From contig NZ_PNXY01000001.1 of NCBI RefSeq assembly GCF_002879865.1, positions 62,001-126,000 on the forward strand: a stretch of DNA of 64,000 nt, given 5' to 3'. A program made the translations under genes and the position numbers. This document shows positions 56,118 through 64,000 of the stretch, piece by piece. The stretch comes from Paraburkholderia rhynchosiae (lineage in GTDB: Bacteria > Pseudomonadota > Gammaproteobacteria > Burkholderiales > Burkholderiaceae). The notes below the pieces were generated by a model. That model saw nothing but the letters and a program-made list of their open reading frames with translations. It did no database searches and had not been told where the DNA came from. The stretch's first letter is position 1. Each line of letters begins with the position of its first letter.

Positions 56118-56849
56118 TTATCCGTTGATCACATCCGCGCCCTTCGGCACGGTGAACTTGAACGCGTCGGCGGGCAGTGGCGGATTCTTCTGGATGTTCG
56201 AGAACGTCAACAACGTCACGTTGCCGAACACGTCGTGCAATTCCATCGCCTCGAGGTTTCCGTCCTTGAAGCCGATGCCCACGCGCTGAAATTGTGTGTC
56301 CTTCGCTTTCGGCGTGAGTTCCAGCCAGTCGATGCCGGCCTTCACACCTGCATCGCGCAGCGTGAAGTTCTTATCCAGATCGTTGCTGCCGAACAGGATT
56401 GCCGCCGGGCTCGCACCGAGCGCGCCGCCGAGGCTTCGCACCGTCACCTGGTTCAGATCCTTGTCGTACACGTAGAGCTTGTCGCCGTCCGCTTGCAGCA
56501 GTTGCGCATAGGGCTTTTCGTATTGCCAGATGAACTTGCCCGGACGCGCGAACGTGAACGTTCCACTCGACGTGCCGTTCTTGCCGCCGCCCGTGGTGGA
56601 CAACACGCCGCTTGCGCCGCTCGCCGCTTGCGCCTTGCTGGGCGCGCGCACTTCCTGCTGCACGAAGGTGCCGCGCGCCGAGTGAACTTGCGCGACGAAC
56701 GCCTTCAACTGCTCGGTGCCGCTCGCAAAGGCCTGTGAAGCGACGAGCATCGACGCGCCGATCGCCACCGTGCCGACGCTGCGCGCGATTGCGCGGGCAA
56801 ACCGGCCCACGCTACAGGATTGAGCGTGCTGCTGCGCGAATAGCTGCAT
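56118..56849 (-). CDS. lolA: Outer-membrane lipoprotein carrier protein LolA
   Basis: 243 residues from the ATG at 56849, with AAGGGAG upstream. A long signal sequence (cleavage after ASQAFA, about residue 41) precedes the mature chaperone, which carries lipoproteins across the periplasm from LolCDE to LolB. LolA features include [35 protein letters not shown] and a hydrophobic C-terminal half. It has a small Gly/Ser/Ala insertion ([20 protein letters not shown]) after the first strand. It follows ftsK on the same strand, the usual order. Confidence 0.95.
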   Translation of the reverse strand: MQLFAQQHAQSCSVGRFARAIARSVGTVAIGASMLVASQAFASGTEQLKAFVAQVHSARGTFVQQEVRAPSKAQAASGASGVLSTTGGGKNGTSSGTFTFARPGKFIWQYEKPYAQLLQADGDKLYVYDKDLNQVTVRSLGGALGASPAAILFGSNDLDKNFTLRDAGVKAGIDWLELTPKAKDTQFQRVGIGFKDGNLEAMELHDVFGNVTLLTFSNIQKNPPLPADAFKFTVPKGADVING

Positions 56850-57177
56850 ATGATTTTTCTCCCTTGATTGAATTCGTTGAGCGGCCGGAGACTTGCGGCG
56901 CATGGCCAGGAGCGGTTTGGCGCTGACTTCGGCCAAGGCATGAAGTGCGAAGCGCGCGGCAAGCCTGAGACAAACCCAACGCAAAGCTAACGCAAAGCGT
57001 AAGGCAAATCCACGAAGCTGCAACGCTCGCGGCCAACGTTATCAGCGAGCTTATACAGCCAGCCTTAAGCGAGGCTTAGAAGCCCGGCTTAAGAGCCTGG
57101 CTTAAGAGCCCGGCTTTGACGCGACGCCAAACTCGCACGCAGAGCATGACCCGCCACCGGCGCGTTGCCAGCGCGGC
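56850..57177. other. Repeat-bearing gap between ftsK and lolA
   Basis: 328 bases with no gene. It carries a 13-bp tandem repeat (57074-57112) and, at about 56978-57003, two copies of TAACGCAAAGC-like sequence. The lolA ribosome-binding site lies at the left end. No promoter hexamers stand out. Confidence 0.7.
57074..57112. repeat. Three-copy 13-bp tandem repeat
   Basis: GCTTAGAAGCCCG (57074-57086), GCTTAAGAGCCTG (57087-57099) and GCTTAAGAGCCCG (57100-57112) in a row, followed by GCTTT. Each copy contains GCTT and AAGC-like ends, so adjacent units can pair as small hairpins. Confidence 0.85.
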
Positions 57178-59493
57178 TTAGTCCGCCTCGCGCGCCGGCG
57201 CGAGAATCTCGCGATTGCCGTTCGATGACATCGCCGATACCACGCCAGAATTTTCCATTTGTTCGAGCAGACGCGCCGCGCGGTTGTAGCCGATGCGCAA
57301 ATGCCGTTGCACCAGCGAGATCGACGCGCGCCTGTTTTTCAGCACCACATCCACCGCCTGATCGTAGAGCGGGTCTGACTCGCCGTCGCCCGAGCCGCCT
57401 GCGCCAGCGCCCGCCGAGCCTTCGTCGCCCTCACCCGTCACGCCGCCCTCGAGAATGCCCTCGATATAGTTCGGCTCGCCCTGTTCCTTGAGCTTGTCGA
57501 CGACGCGATGCACTTCCTCGTCCGATACGAACGCGCCGTGCACGCGCACCGGCAGGCCGCTGCCCGGCGGCAGATAGAGCATGTCGCCCATGCCGAGCAG
57601 CGATTCAGCGCCCTGCTGATCGAGAATCGTGCGCGAGTCGATTTTCGACGACACCTGGAACGCCATTCGCGTCGGCACGTTGGCCTTGATGAGCCCGGTA
57701 ATCACGTCCACCGACGGACGCTGCGTGGCGAGAATCAGATGGATGCCGGCCGCGCGCGCCTTCTGCGCGATCCGCGCGATCAGTTCTTCGACCTTCTTGC
57801 CGACCACCATCATCAGGTCCGCAAGTTCGTCGATCACGACGACGATGTTGGGCAGACGCGTGAGCGGCTCCGGCTCGTCCGGCGTGAGGCTGAACGGGTT
57901 CGGCAGCTTCTCGTCGCGCTTGGCGGCTTCGTCGATCTTGTTGTTGTAGCCCGCCAGGTTGCGCACACCGAGCTTGCTCATCAGCTTGTAGCGCCGCTCC
58001 ATTTCGGCGACCGCCCAATTGAGCGCGTGACCGGCCTGACGCATGTCCGTCACGACCGGACACAGCAGATGCGGAATGCCTTCGTAGACGCTCATTTCGA
58101 GCATCTTCGGATCGATCAGGATCATGCGGACCTGGTCGGCGCTCGCCTTATAGAGCAGCGACAGAATCATCGCGTTGATACCGACCGACTTGCCCGAACC
58201 GGTGGTACCCGCGACTAGCAGGTGCGGCATCTTCGCGAGATCCGCGCATACGGGCTTGCCGCCGATGTCCTTACCGAGACCCATGGTCAGCGGCGACGCC
58301 GCGTCCGCATAAACCGCCGAGCCGAGAATCTCGGAAAGGCTCACGGTCTGGCGACGCTGATTCGGCAATTCGAGCGCCATGAAATTCTTGCCGGGAATCG
58401 TTTCCACGACGCGGATCGACACGAGCGACAGCGAACGCGCGAGGTCTTTCGCCAGATTCACGATCTGGCTGCCCTTCACGCCGGTGGCGGGCTCGATCTC
58501 GTAACGCGTGACAACCGGACCCGGATACGCGGCGACCACGCTCACGTCGACGCCAAAGTCCTTGAGCTTTTTCTCGATCAGACGCGAGGTGAATTCGAGC
58601 GTATCCGCCGAGATGGTTTCCTGCGCGGCGGGCGCCGGATCGAGCAGCGAAATAGGCGGCAACGTGGAATCGCCCGGCAGGTCCGTGAAGAGCGGCACTT
58701 GCCGTTCTTTCTCGACGCGCTCCGACTTGGCCGGTGTGACAACCGGCGGCACGATCATGACAGGCTCGTGTTCCTCGATGCGCACGCGGCCCTTTTCGAC
58801 CTTGCCTTCGCGCTTCACTGCGGCCGCTTCGCCCAGTTTGCGGTCGCGCCCGGCCTCGCGGCGCAGCTTCGCGAAGGTCACCGCCGAAATGATCGACTCG
58901 CCGACCTTTTCCGACACCGACAGCCACGAGAAACGGAAATACAGCGACAGGCCGATGCCGAGCACGATCAGCAGCGCCAGCGTGCCGCCCGTGAAACCGA
59001 GCGCATGCGACACGCCACGCGCGACCGCCTCTCCGATCACGCCGCCCGGCGCGCGCGGCAACTGCACCTTGAGCGACCACATGCGCAACGCCTCGATGCC
59101 ATCACATGCGAGCAGCACAAGCATGAATGCAAAGGCGTCCGCGAGCCAGCTCACGTCGCGCGGTGCGTCTTCCTGTAATTCCTCGTGACGCGTGATGCGC
59201 TTGTAGTTCGCGGAGATATGGCGGCCGAGCAGCACGATCCACCAGTAAGCGGACAGGCCGAACAGCAGCAGCAGAATGTCCGACGTCCACGCGCCCACGC
59301 GGCCCGCCCAGTTAGCGATGTGCTCGACCTGGGCGGCATGCGTCCAGCTCGGGTCGCGCCGGCTATAGCTGACGAGCGCCATCAGCAGGAAAACGCCGAG
59401 CGCGACCTGCAGAATCCAGCGGATTTCGGTGAAGAGGCGCGACATGCGGTGCGGCAATGCCTGCGCGCTCGCGGAATAAGGAGCTTTTGCCAT
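57178..59493 (-). CDS. ftsK: DNA translocase FtsK
   Basis: 771 residues from the ATG at 59493; a TTG 24 bases upstream is less likely. It pumps DNA during septation and activates XerCD at dif. Four membrane helices lie in the first 180 residues (for example [18 protein letters not shown]), followed by a short charged linker, the alpha/beta RecA-like motor with Walker [16 protein letters not shown] near residue 430 and Walker [16 protein letters not shown], and a C-terminal gamma winged helix, [20 protein letters not shown], that reads KOPS. The linker is far shorter than in E. coli FtsK (1329 residues), as in other compact FtsK/SpoIIIE proteins. Confidence 0.96.
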   Translation of the reverse strand: MAKAPYSASAQALPHRMSRLFTEIRWILQVALGVFLLMALVSYSRRDPSWTHAAQVEHIANWAGRVGAWTSDILLLLFGLSAYWWIVLLGRHISANYKRITRHEELQEDAPRDVSWLADAFAFMLVLLACDGIEALRMWSLKVQLPRAPGGVIGEAVARGVSHALGFTGGTLALLIVLGIGLSLYFRFSWLSVSEKVGESIISAVTFAKLRREAGRDRKLGEAAAVKREGKVEKGRVRIEEHEPVMIVPPVVTPAKSERVEKERQVPLFTDLPGDSTLPPISLLDPAPAAQETISADTLEFTSRLIEKKLKDFGVDVSVVAAYPGPVVTRYEIEPATGVKGSQIVNLAKDLARSLSLVSIRVVETIPGKNFMALELPNQRRQTVSLSEILGSAVYADAASPLTMGLGKDIGGKPVCADLAKMPHLLVAGTTGSGKSVGINAMILSLLYKASADQVRMILIDPKMLEMSVYEGIPHLLCPVVTDMRQAGHALNWAVAEMERRYKLMSKLGVRNLAGYNNKIDEAAKRDEKLPNPFSLTPDEPEPLTRLPNIVVVIDELADLMMVVGKKVEELIARIAQKARAAGIHLILATQRPSVDVITGLIKANVPTRMAFQVSSKIDSRTILDQQGAESLLGMGDMLYLPPGSGLPVRVHGAFVSDEEVHRVVDKLKEQGEPNYIEGILEGGVTGEGDEGSAGAGAGGSGDGESDPLYDQAVDVVLKNRRASISLVQRHLRIGYNRAARLLEQMENSGVVSAMSSNGNREILAPAREAD

Positions 59494-60842
<1,349 letters not shown>

Positions 60843-60912
60843 TCGGCAGCGCTTTCGCGCGAACGCAACGGTAAAATGGCGGTTGGGCCTTGCCCGGCCG
60901 CTTGCTCGATGG

Positions 60913-60945
60913 AAGGCCGCGGCTGACAAGCCAGCGGCCTTTTTG
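60913..60945 (+). terminator. Terminator after trxB
   Basis: AAGGCCGC (60913-60920) pairs with GCGGCCTT (60934-60941); the loop can extend the stem through GGCT/AGCC, and TTTTT follows. Confidence 0.85.
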
Positions 60946-61013
60946 CATTCGGGTCGCGTCCCCGTTACGCCAGGCGCCGCGTGACCGAATTACTTTCCGC
61001 GTGTATTTCCGCT

Positions 61014-61769
61014 ATGCCGAAGAACCACCCTCATCCGAACGAGCCCAAGCGCGCCCGCGCCGCCGCGCGACCCGCGCCGGAACCGGCTGCGCCGGTCGCC
61101 AGAACCAAGATCGAGCCGGCTGCGGGCCTCGCCGGCCTTGGCGCGTTGCGCGATGCGTTGAAGGTCGATGCACAACGTCGCGAGCGCGAACGCGCGGCCG
61201 CGGCGGCTGCACAGCGTGAAGCGGCCGCGGATGCGGATCTGTTCCGCCGCGAGATCGGCGTAATTGCGCCGCTCGCGGTGCCGCCGCGCGCGTCGTTGCC
61301 GCGCAATCCTCCGCCGCCGCTGCCCGTGCAGACGCGGCTCGACGAAGAAGCCGTGTTGCACGAAGCCATTTCGGACGAGTTCGATCCCGAGGTGCTGCTG
61401 GAAACCGACGAAACGCTCTCCTACTGCCGCCCCGGCGTGAGCCAGGAAGTCGTGCGAAAACTGCGGCGCGGCGACTGGATCGTGCAGGCGCAAATCGATC
61501 TGCACGGCATGCGGCGGGAGGAAGCGCGCGAGGCGCTGGCTGAATTCATCCGCGAATCGGTGAAGCGCGGTTTGCGGTGTCTGCGCGTGATTCACGGCAA
61601 GGGTCTGGGATCGGTCGGCAAGGAACCGGTGCTCAAGGGCAAAGTGCGCGCGTGGCTCGTGCAGAAGAACGAGGTGATTGCGTTTTGCCAGGCGCGTCCG
61701 CATGACGGCGGCGCCGGCGCTGTGGTCGTGCTGCTGCAGCCGGGCGCCACGCCGGCTCAGGCCAAGTGA
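61014..61769 (+). CDS. Smr-domain protein (MutS2 C-terminal type)
   Basis: 251 residues from the ATG at 61014; a GTG at 60981 is possible and neither has a clear ribosome-binding site. The N-terminal half is Ala/Arg/Pro-rich and probably disordered, with a helical stretch (ERERAAAAAAQREAAADADL). The Smr domain (about 165-245) carries IDLHGMRREEAREALAEFI and the conserved VIHGKGLGS loop. Stand-alone Smr proteins are nucleases acting on RNA or DNA (E. coli SmrA/SmrB); SmrB cleaves mRNA at collided ribosomes. Which of these applies here is not decided. The TRIC-like gene starts 10 bases downstream. Confidence 0.9.
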   Translation: MPKNHPHPNEPKRARAAARPAPEPAAPVARTKIEPAAGLAGLGALRDALKVDAQRRERERAAAAAAQREAAADADLFRREIGVIAPLAVPPRASLPRNPPPPLPVQTRLDEEAVLHEAISDEFDPEVLLETDETLSYCRPGVSQEVVRKLRRGDWIVQAQIDLHGMRREEAREALAEFIRESVKRGLRCLRVIHGKGLGSVGKEPVLKGKVRAWLVQKNEVIAFCQARPHDGGAGAVVVLLQPGATPAQAK

Positions 61770-61779
61770 CGGAGCCGCG

Positions 61780-62403
61780 GTGATCCATCCCAGGCTGACG
61801 CTCGCGCTGACCATCATGGAGGCGCTGGCGATCTTCGCCTACGCTATTTCCGGTTTCATTGAAGCGAGGACCCGCCGGCTCGACGCCGTCGGCACCTTTC
61901 TCGTCGCAATTGCCACAGCCTTCGGAGGCGGCACGCTACGCGACGTGCTGCTGGAGCGCCGCCCGTTTTACTGGGTCGAGCATCAGGAATATCTGATCGC
62001 GATCTTCGTGATGTCTCTCTTCGCACCCACGCTGCTGAAGATGACTTCGCGCCTGCTGTCTGAGCGCGTGCTGCTGGTCGCCGACGCAATCGGCCTCGGC
62101 CTTTTCAGCATCGCGGGCACCTCGATTGCGCACGACGCCCAGATGCCGTGGTTCACGTCCGTGATGATGGGTGTGGCGACGGGCGTATTCGGCGGTGTAA
62201 TTCGCGACGTGCTGTGCAACGAGGTGCCGTTGATTCTGCGTGATTCGCGGCCCTACGCGACATGCGCTTTCGTCGGCTGCTGGCTGTATGTGTTGCTGGA
62301 TTATGTGAACTTCGACACGGTGTATAGCGTGCTGGCCGCCACCGCTTTCATTCTGCTCGCGCGGCTCGTGACGTTCAGGTTCGATGTGCGGTTGCCGCAT
62401 TAG
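61780..62403 (+). CDS. TRIC-like cation channel family protein (UPF0126/YicG)
   Basis: 207 residues from the GTG at 61780, chosen because GGAG lies six bases before it and family members begin near here. About seven membrane helices with two repeats: FVGLDAVG-type segment AISGFIEARTRRLDAVGTFL and GGGTLRDVLLERRPFYWVEH, repeated as SIAGTSIAHDAQMPWFTS and GGVIRDVLCNEVPLILR. The twin GG(T/V)xRDVL motifs mark the glycine-rich TRIC family, which includes trimeric monovalent-cation channels. It is directly downstream of the Smr gene and probably co-transcribed. Confidence 0.92.
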   Translation: MIHPRLTLALTIMEALAIFAYAISGFIEARTRRLDAVGTFLVAIATAFGGGTLRDVLLERRPFYWVEHQEYLIAIFVMSLFAPTLLKMTSRLLSERVLLVADAIGLGLFSIAGTSIAHDAQMPWFTSVMMGVATGVFGGVIRDVLCNEVPLILRDSRPYATCAFVGCWLYVLLDYVNFDTVYSVLAATAFILLARLVTFRFDVRLPH

Positions 62404-62545
62404 CGGTCTTTGCGGTGGCAGTCGTAGCGTGCGTTGCTCGCCGGCGGACTGTCGATTTGCGCCGCCTTCGTTCGTCGTCATGTAAACGCGGCCCAGCGGT
62501 CTTCGCCGGCCCGCGGTGAACCCGCCCTCCTTCAAGGTGACCACG

Positions 62546-63205
62546 ATGAGCATCAAGCTATACGCCCACCCCTTTTCCTCTTACTGTCAGAAGGCCCTCA
62601 CCGCGCTCTACGAGAACGGCACGCCGTTCGAGTTCCGCCTGCTCGCGCACGACGATCCACAAACCATGGCCGAGTTTGCCGCGCTGTGGCCGATCAAACG
62701 CTTTCCGGTGCTGGTCGACGGCAGCCGGACGGTGACGGAGGCGAGCATCATCATCGAATACCTTGGCTTGTATCATCCGGGGCCGGTGCCGCTTTTGCCG
62801 GCCGACGCGCGCGCGGCGCTCGAAGTGCGCAGCATGGATCGCTTCTTCGACAACTATATTTCGACGCCGCAGCAAAGAATCGTCTACGACAGCCTGCGTC
62901 CCGAAACGGAGCGCGACGCGCGCGGCGTCTCGGAAGCTCGCGCGATGCTCGACACGGCATACGCGTGGCTCGACAACGTAATGGCCGGGCGCGAATGGGC
63001 CGCGGGCGACACTTTCAGCCTCGCCGATTGCGGCGCCGCGCCGTTTCTCTTTTACGCTGACTGGACGCATGCGATCGATCCGGCGTTTGCCCATGTGCGC
63101 GCCTATCGAGAGCGGCTGTTGGCGCGTCCGTCGTTCGCACGCGCGGTCGACGAAGCGCGGCCGTATCGTCCGCTCTTCCCGCTCGGCGCGCCCGACCGGG
63201 ACTGA
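62546..63205 (+). CDS. Glutathione S-transferase family protein
   Basis: 219 residues from the ATG at 62546 with AAGGTGA upstream. The thioredoxin-like N-terminal domain opens IKLYAHPFSSYCQKALTALY; the catalytic Ser/Tyr/Cys position is in the PFSSYCQK segment, with RFPVLVDGSRTVTEASIIIE giving the cis-Pro and the glutathione-binding Glu-Ser-like TEAS. The helical C-terminal domain contains FSLADCGAAPFLFYADW, the usual N-capping Asp motif. Substrate unknown. A divergent-style LysR gene follows on the same strand 98 bases later. Confidence 0.92.
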   Translation: MSIKLYAHPFSSYCQKALTALYENGTPFEFRLLAHDDPQTMAEFAALWPIKRFPVLVDGSRTVTEASIIIEYLGLYHPGPVPLLPADARAALEVRSMDRFFDNYISTPQQRIVYDSLRPETERDARGVSEARAMLDTAYAWLDNVMAGREWAAGDTFSLADCGAAPFLFYADWTHAIDPAFAHVRAYRERLLARPSFARAVDEARPYRPLFPLGAPDRD

Positions 63206-63303
63206 GCGCGGCCGCCCGTCATCCACCCTTGCGGACAACATTAATTCCAGCCTATACACTTCACGTCAAAAGCTATTTCCGCTAATCACTCACAAGGCCA
63301 AAC

Positions 63304-64000
63304 ATGGACCGTTTCGAAGCGATGGAGATATTTACGCGTGTGGTCGAGGCGAACAGCTTCACCAAAGTATCCGAATCGCTCGACCTGCCGCGCGCCAAAG
63401 TCAGCCGGACGATTCAGGCGCTGGAAGAACACGTCGGCGTGCGGCTGTTGAACCGTTCGACGCGCCAGGTCAGCGTTACTGAGGACGGCGCGCTGTTCTA
63501 CGACCGCTGCGTGCGCATTCTCGCGGAAGTCGCCGACGCCGAATCGTCGCTGTCGAACAAGCGCGAGAATCCGGTGGGCACGATCCGCGTCGATACGTCC
63601 GGCACGCTCGCCCGTGCGCTGCTGCTGCCCGCGCTCGACGATTTCTACCGGCGCTATCCGGAAATCGACGTACGGCTCGGTCTCGCCGACCGCAATATCG
63701 ACCTGATCCAGGACGCGGTGGATTGCGTGATCCGCATGGGCACGCCGGAAGAGTCGAGTCTCGTCGCGCGGCGCATCGGCCAGGCGCGGATCGTCACGTG
63801 CGCGTCGCCCGCGTACCTGGAGAAGTACGGCACGCCGACCACGCTGGAACAGTTGAGCGAGCATCGCGCCGTCAATTATGTGTCGGCCCGCACGGGCAAG
63901 ACTTTTCCGTTCGAATACGAAGTGAACGGCGAGATCGCCAAGGTCGCGATGAAAAGCGTGCTCGCGGTGAACGACGGATCGGTCTACATTCGCGCGGCCG
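63304..64000 (+). CDS. LysR-family transcriptional regulator, 3' end outside the window
   Basis: The first 232 codons are visible; about 70 residues are missing. The N-terminal HTH is MEIFTRVVEANSFTKVSESL and RAKVSRTIQALEEHVGVRLL, typical of the PA0477/DmlR-like LTTR group. The effector domain starts near residue 88 (GTIRVDTSGTLARALLLPAL). The target is unknown; the upstream glutathione transferase gene is a candidate, though it is on the same strand. Confidence 0.92.
   Translation, partial: MDRFEAMEIFTRVVEANSFTKVSESLDLPRAKVSRTIQALEEHVGVRLLNRSTRQVSVTEDGALFYDRCVRILAEVADAESSLSNKRENPVGTIRVDTSGTLARALLLPALDDFYRRYPEIDVRLGLADRNIDLIQDAVDCVIRMGTPEESSLVARRIGQARIVTCASPAYLEKYGTPTTLEQLSEHRAVNYVSARTGKTFPFEYEVNGEIAKVAMKSVLAVNDGSVYIRAA

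Overview
The window is a 64 kb piece of a high-GC beta-proteobacterial chromosome, most probably Burkholderiaceae (Paraburkholderia/Burkholderia). The reasons are the strong G/C third-position bias, the hemC-hemDX-hemY order divergent from ppc, a minCDE cluster, a Gram-negative porin C-terminus, and a trxB / ftsK-lolA / rarA-serS order. I see no rRNA, transposase, phage or CRISPR. There is one tRNA, tRNA-Ser(CGA), next to serS.

Layout. 1-7.4 kb: porin tail with terminator, glnB and nadE, a FemAB/GNAT-like gene, a GIY-YIG nuclease, a 24-copy heptanucleotide repeat, a FUSC-type exporter, and ppa. 7.7-16.2 kb: two small accessory catabolic modules, an aldehyde dehydrogenase-SDR-MFS operon and a LuxR-type regulator followed by MFS-flavin monooxygenase-DUF2783. 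16.2-25.4 kb: a nine-gene directon on the minus strand. It encodes an OpuC-type ABC importer (permease, ATPase with CBS domains, permease, binding protein), a nitrilase-fold hydrolase, an acyl-CoA dehydrogenase, an acyl-CoA ligase, a crotonase lacking the usual hydratase glutamates, and a GlxA/AraC regulator. It reads as a complete uptake and CoA-dependent degradation system for a charged, probably quaternary-ammonium or similar, carboxylate, and it is the most interesting system in the window. 25.7-27.1 kb: an MFS transporter, then 600 bases without a clear gene.

27.7-39.1 kb is mostly core: heme synthesis (hemC, fused hemDX, hemY), ppc with a Lys/Ala-rich N-terminal tail, a SAM methyltransferase divergent from an MmyB-type regulator with two palindromes in front of it, and argH. 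39.3-45.3 kb: a TonB-like lipoprotein, an MHS-family transporter, two tiny membrane-associated proteins, waaC and a CLC chloride transporter. 45.4-52.3 kb: minCDE, a GNAT acetyltransferase, map, tRNA-Ser, serS and rarA. 52.5-56.0 kb: an NCS1 permease, an agmatinase-family ureohydrolase and a LysR regulator, which sit between rarA and lolA and so interrupt the conserved ftsK-lolA-rarA-serS order. 56.1-64 kb: lolA, ftsK, divergent trxB, an Smr protein, a TRIC-like channel, a glutathione transferase and a LysR gene cut by the window end.

Starts were chosen from family length and visible ribosome-binding sites. Functions are family-level assignments from motifs read by eye; no database search was possible.
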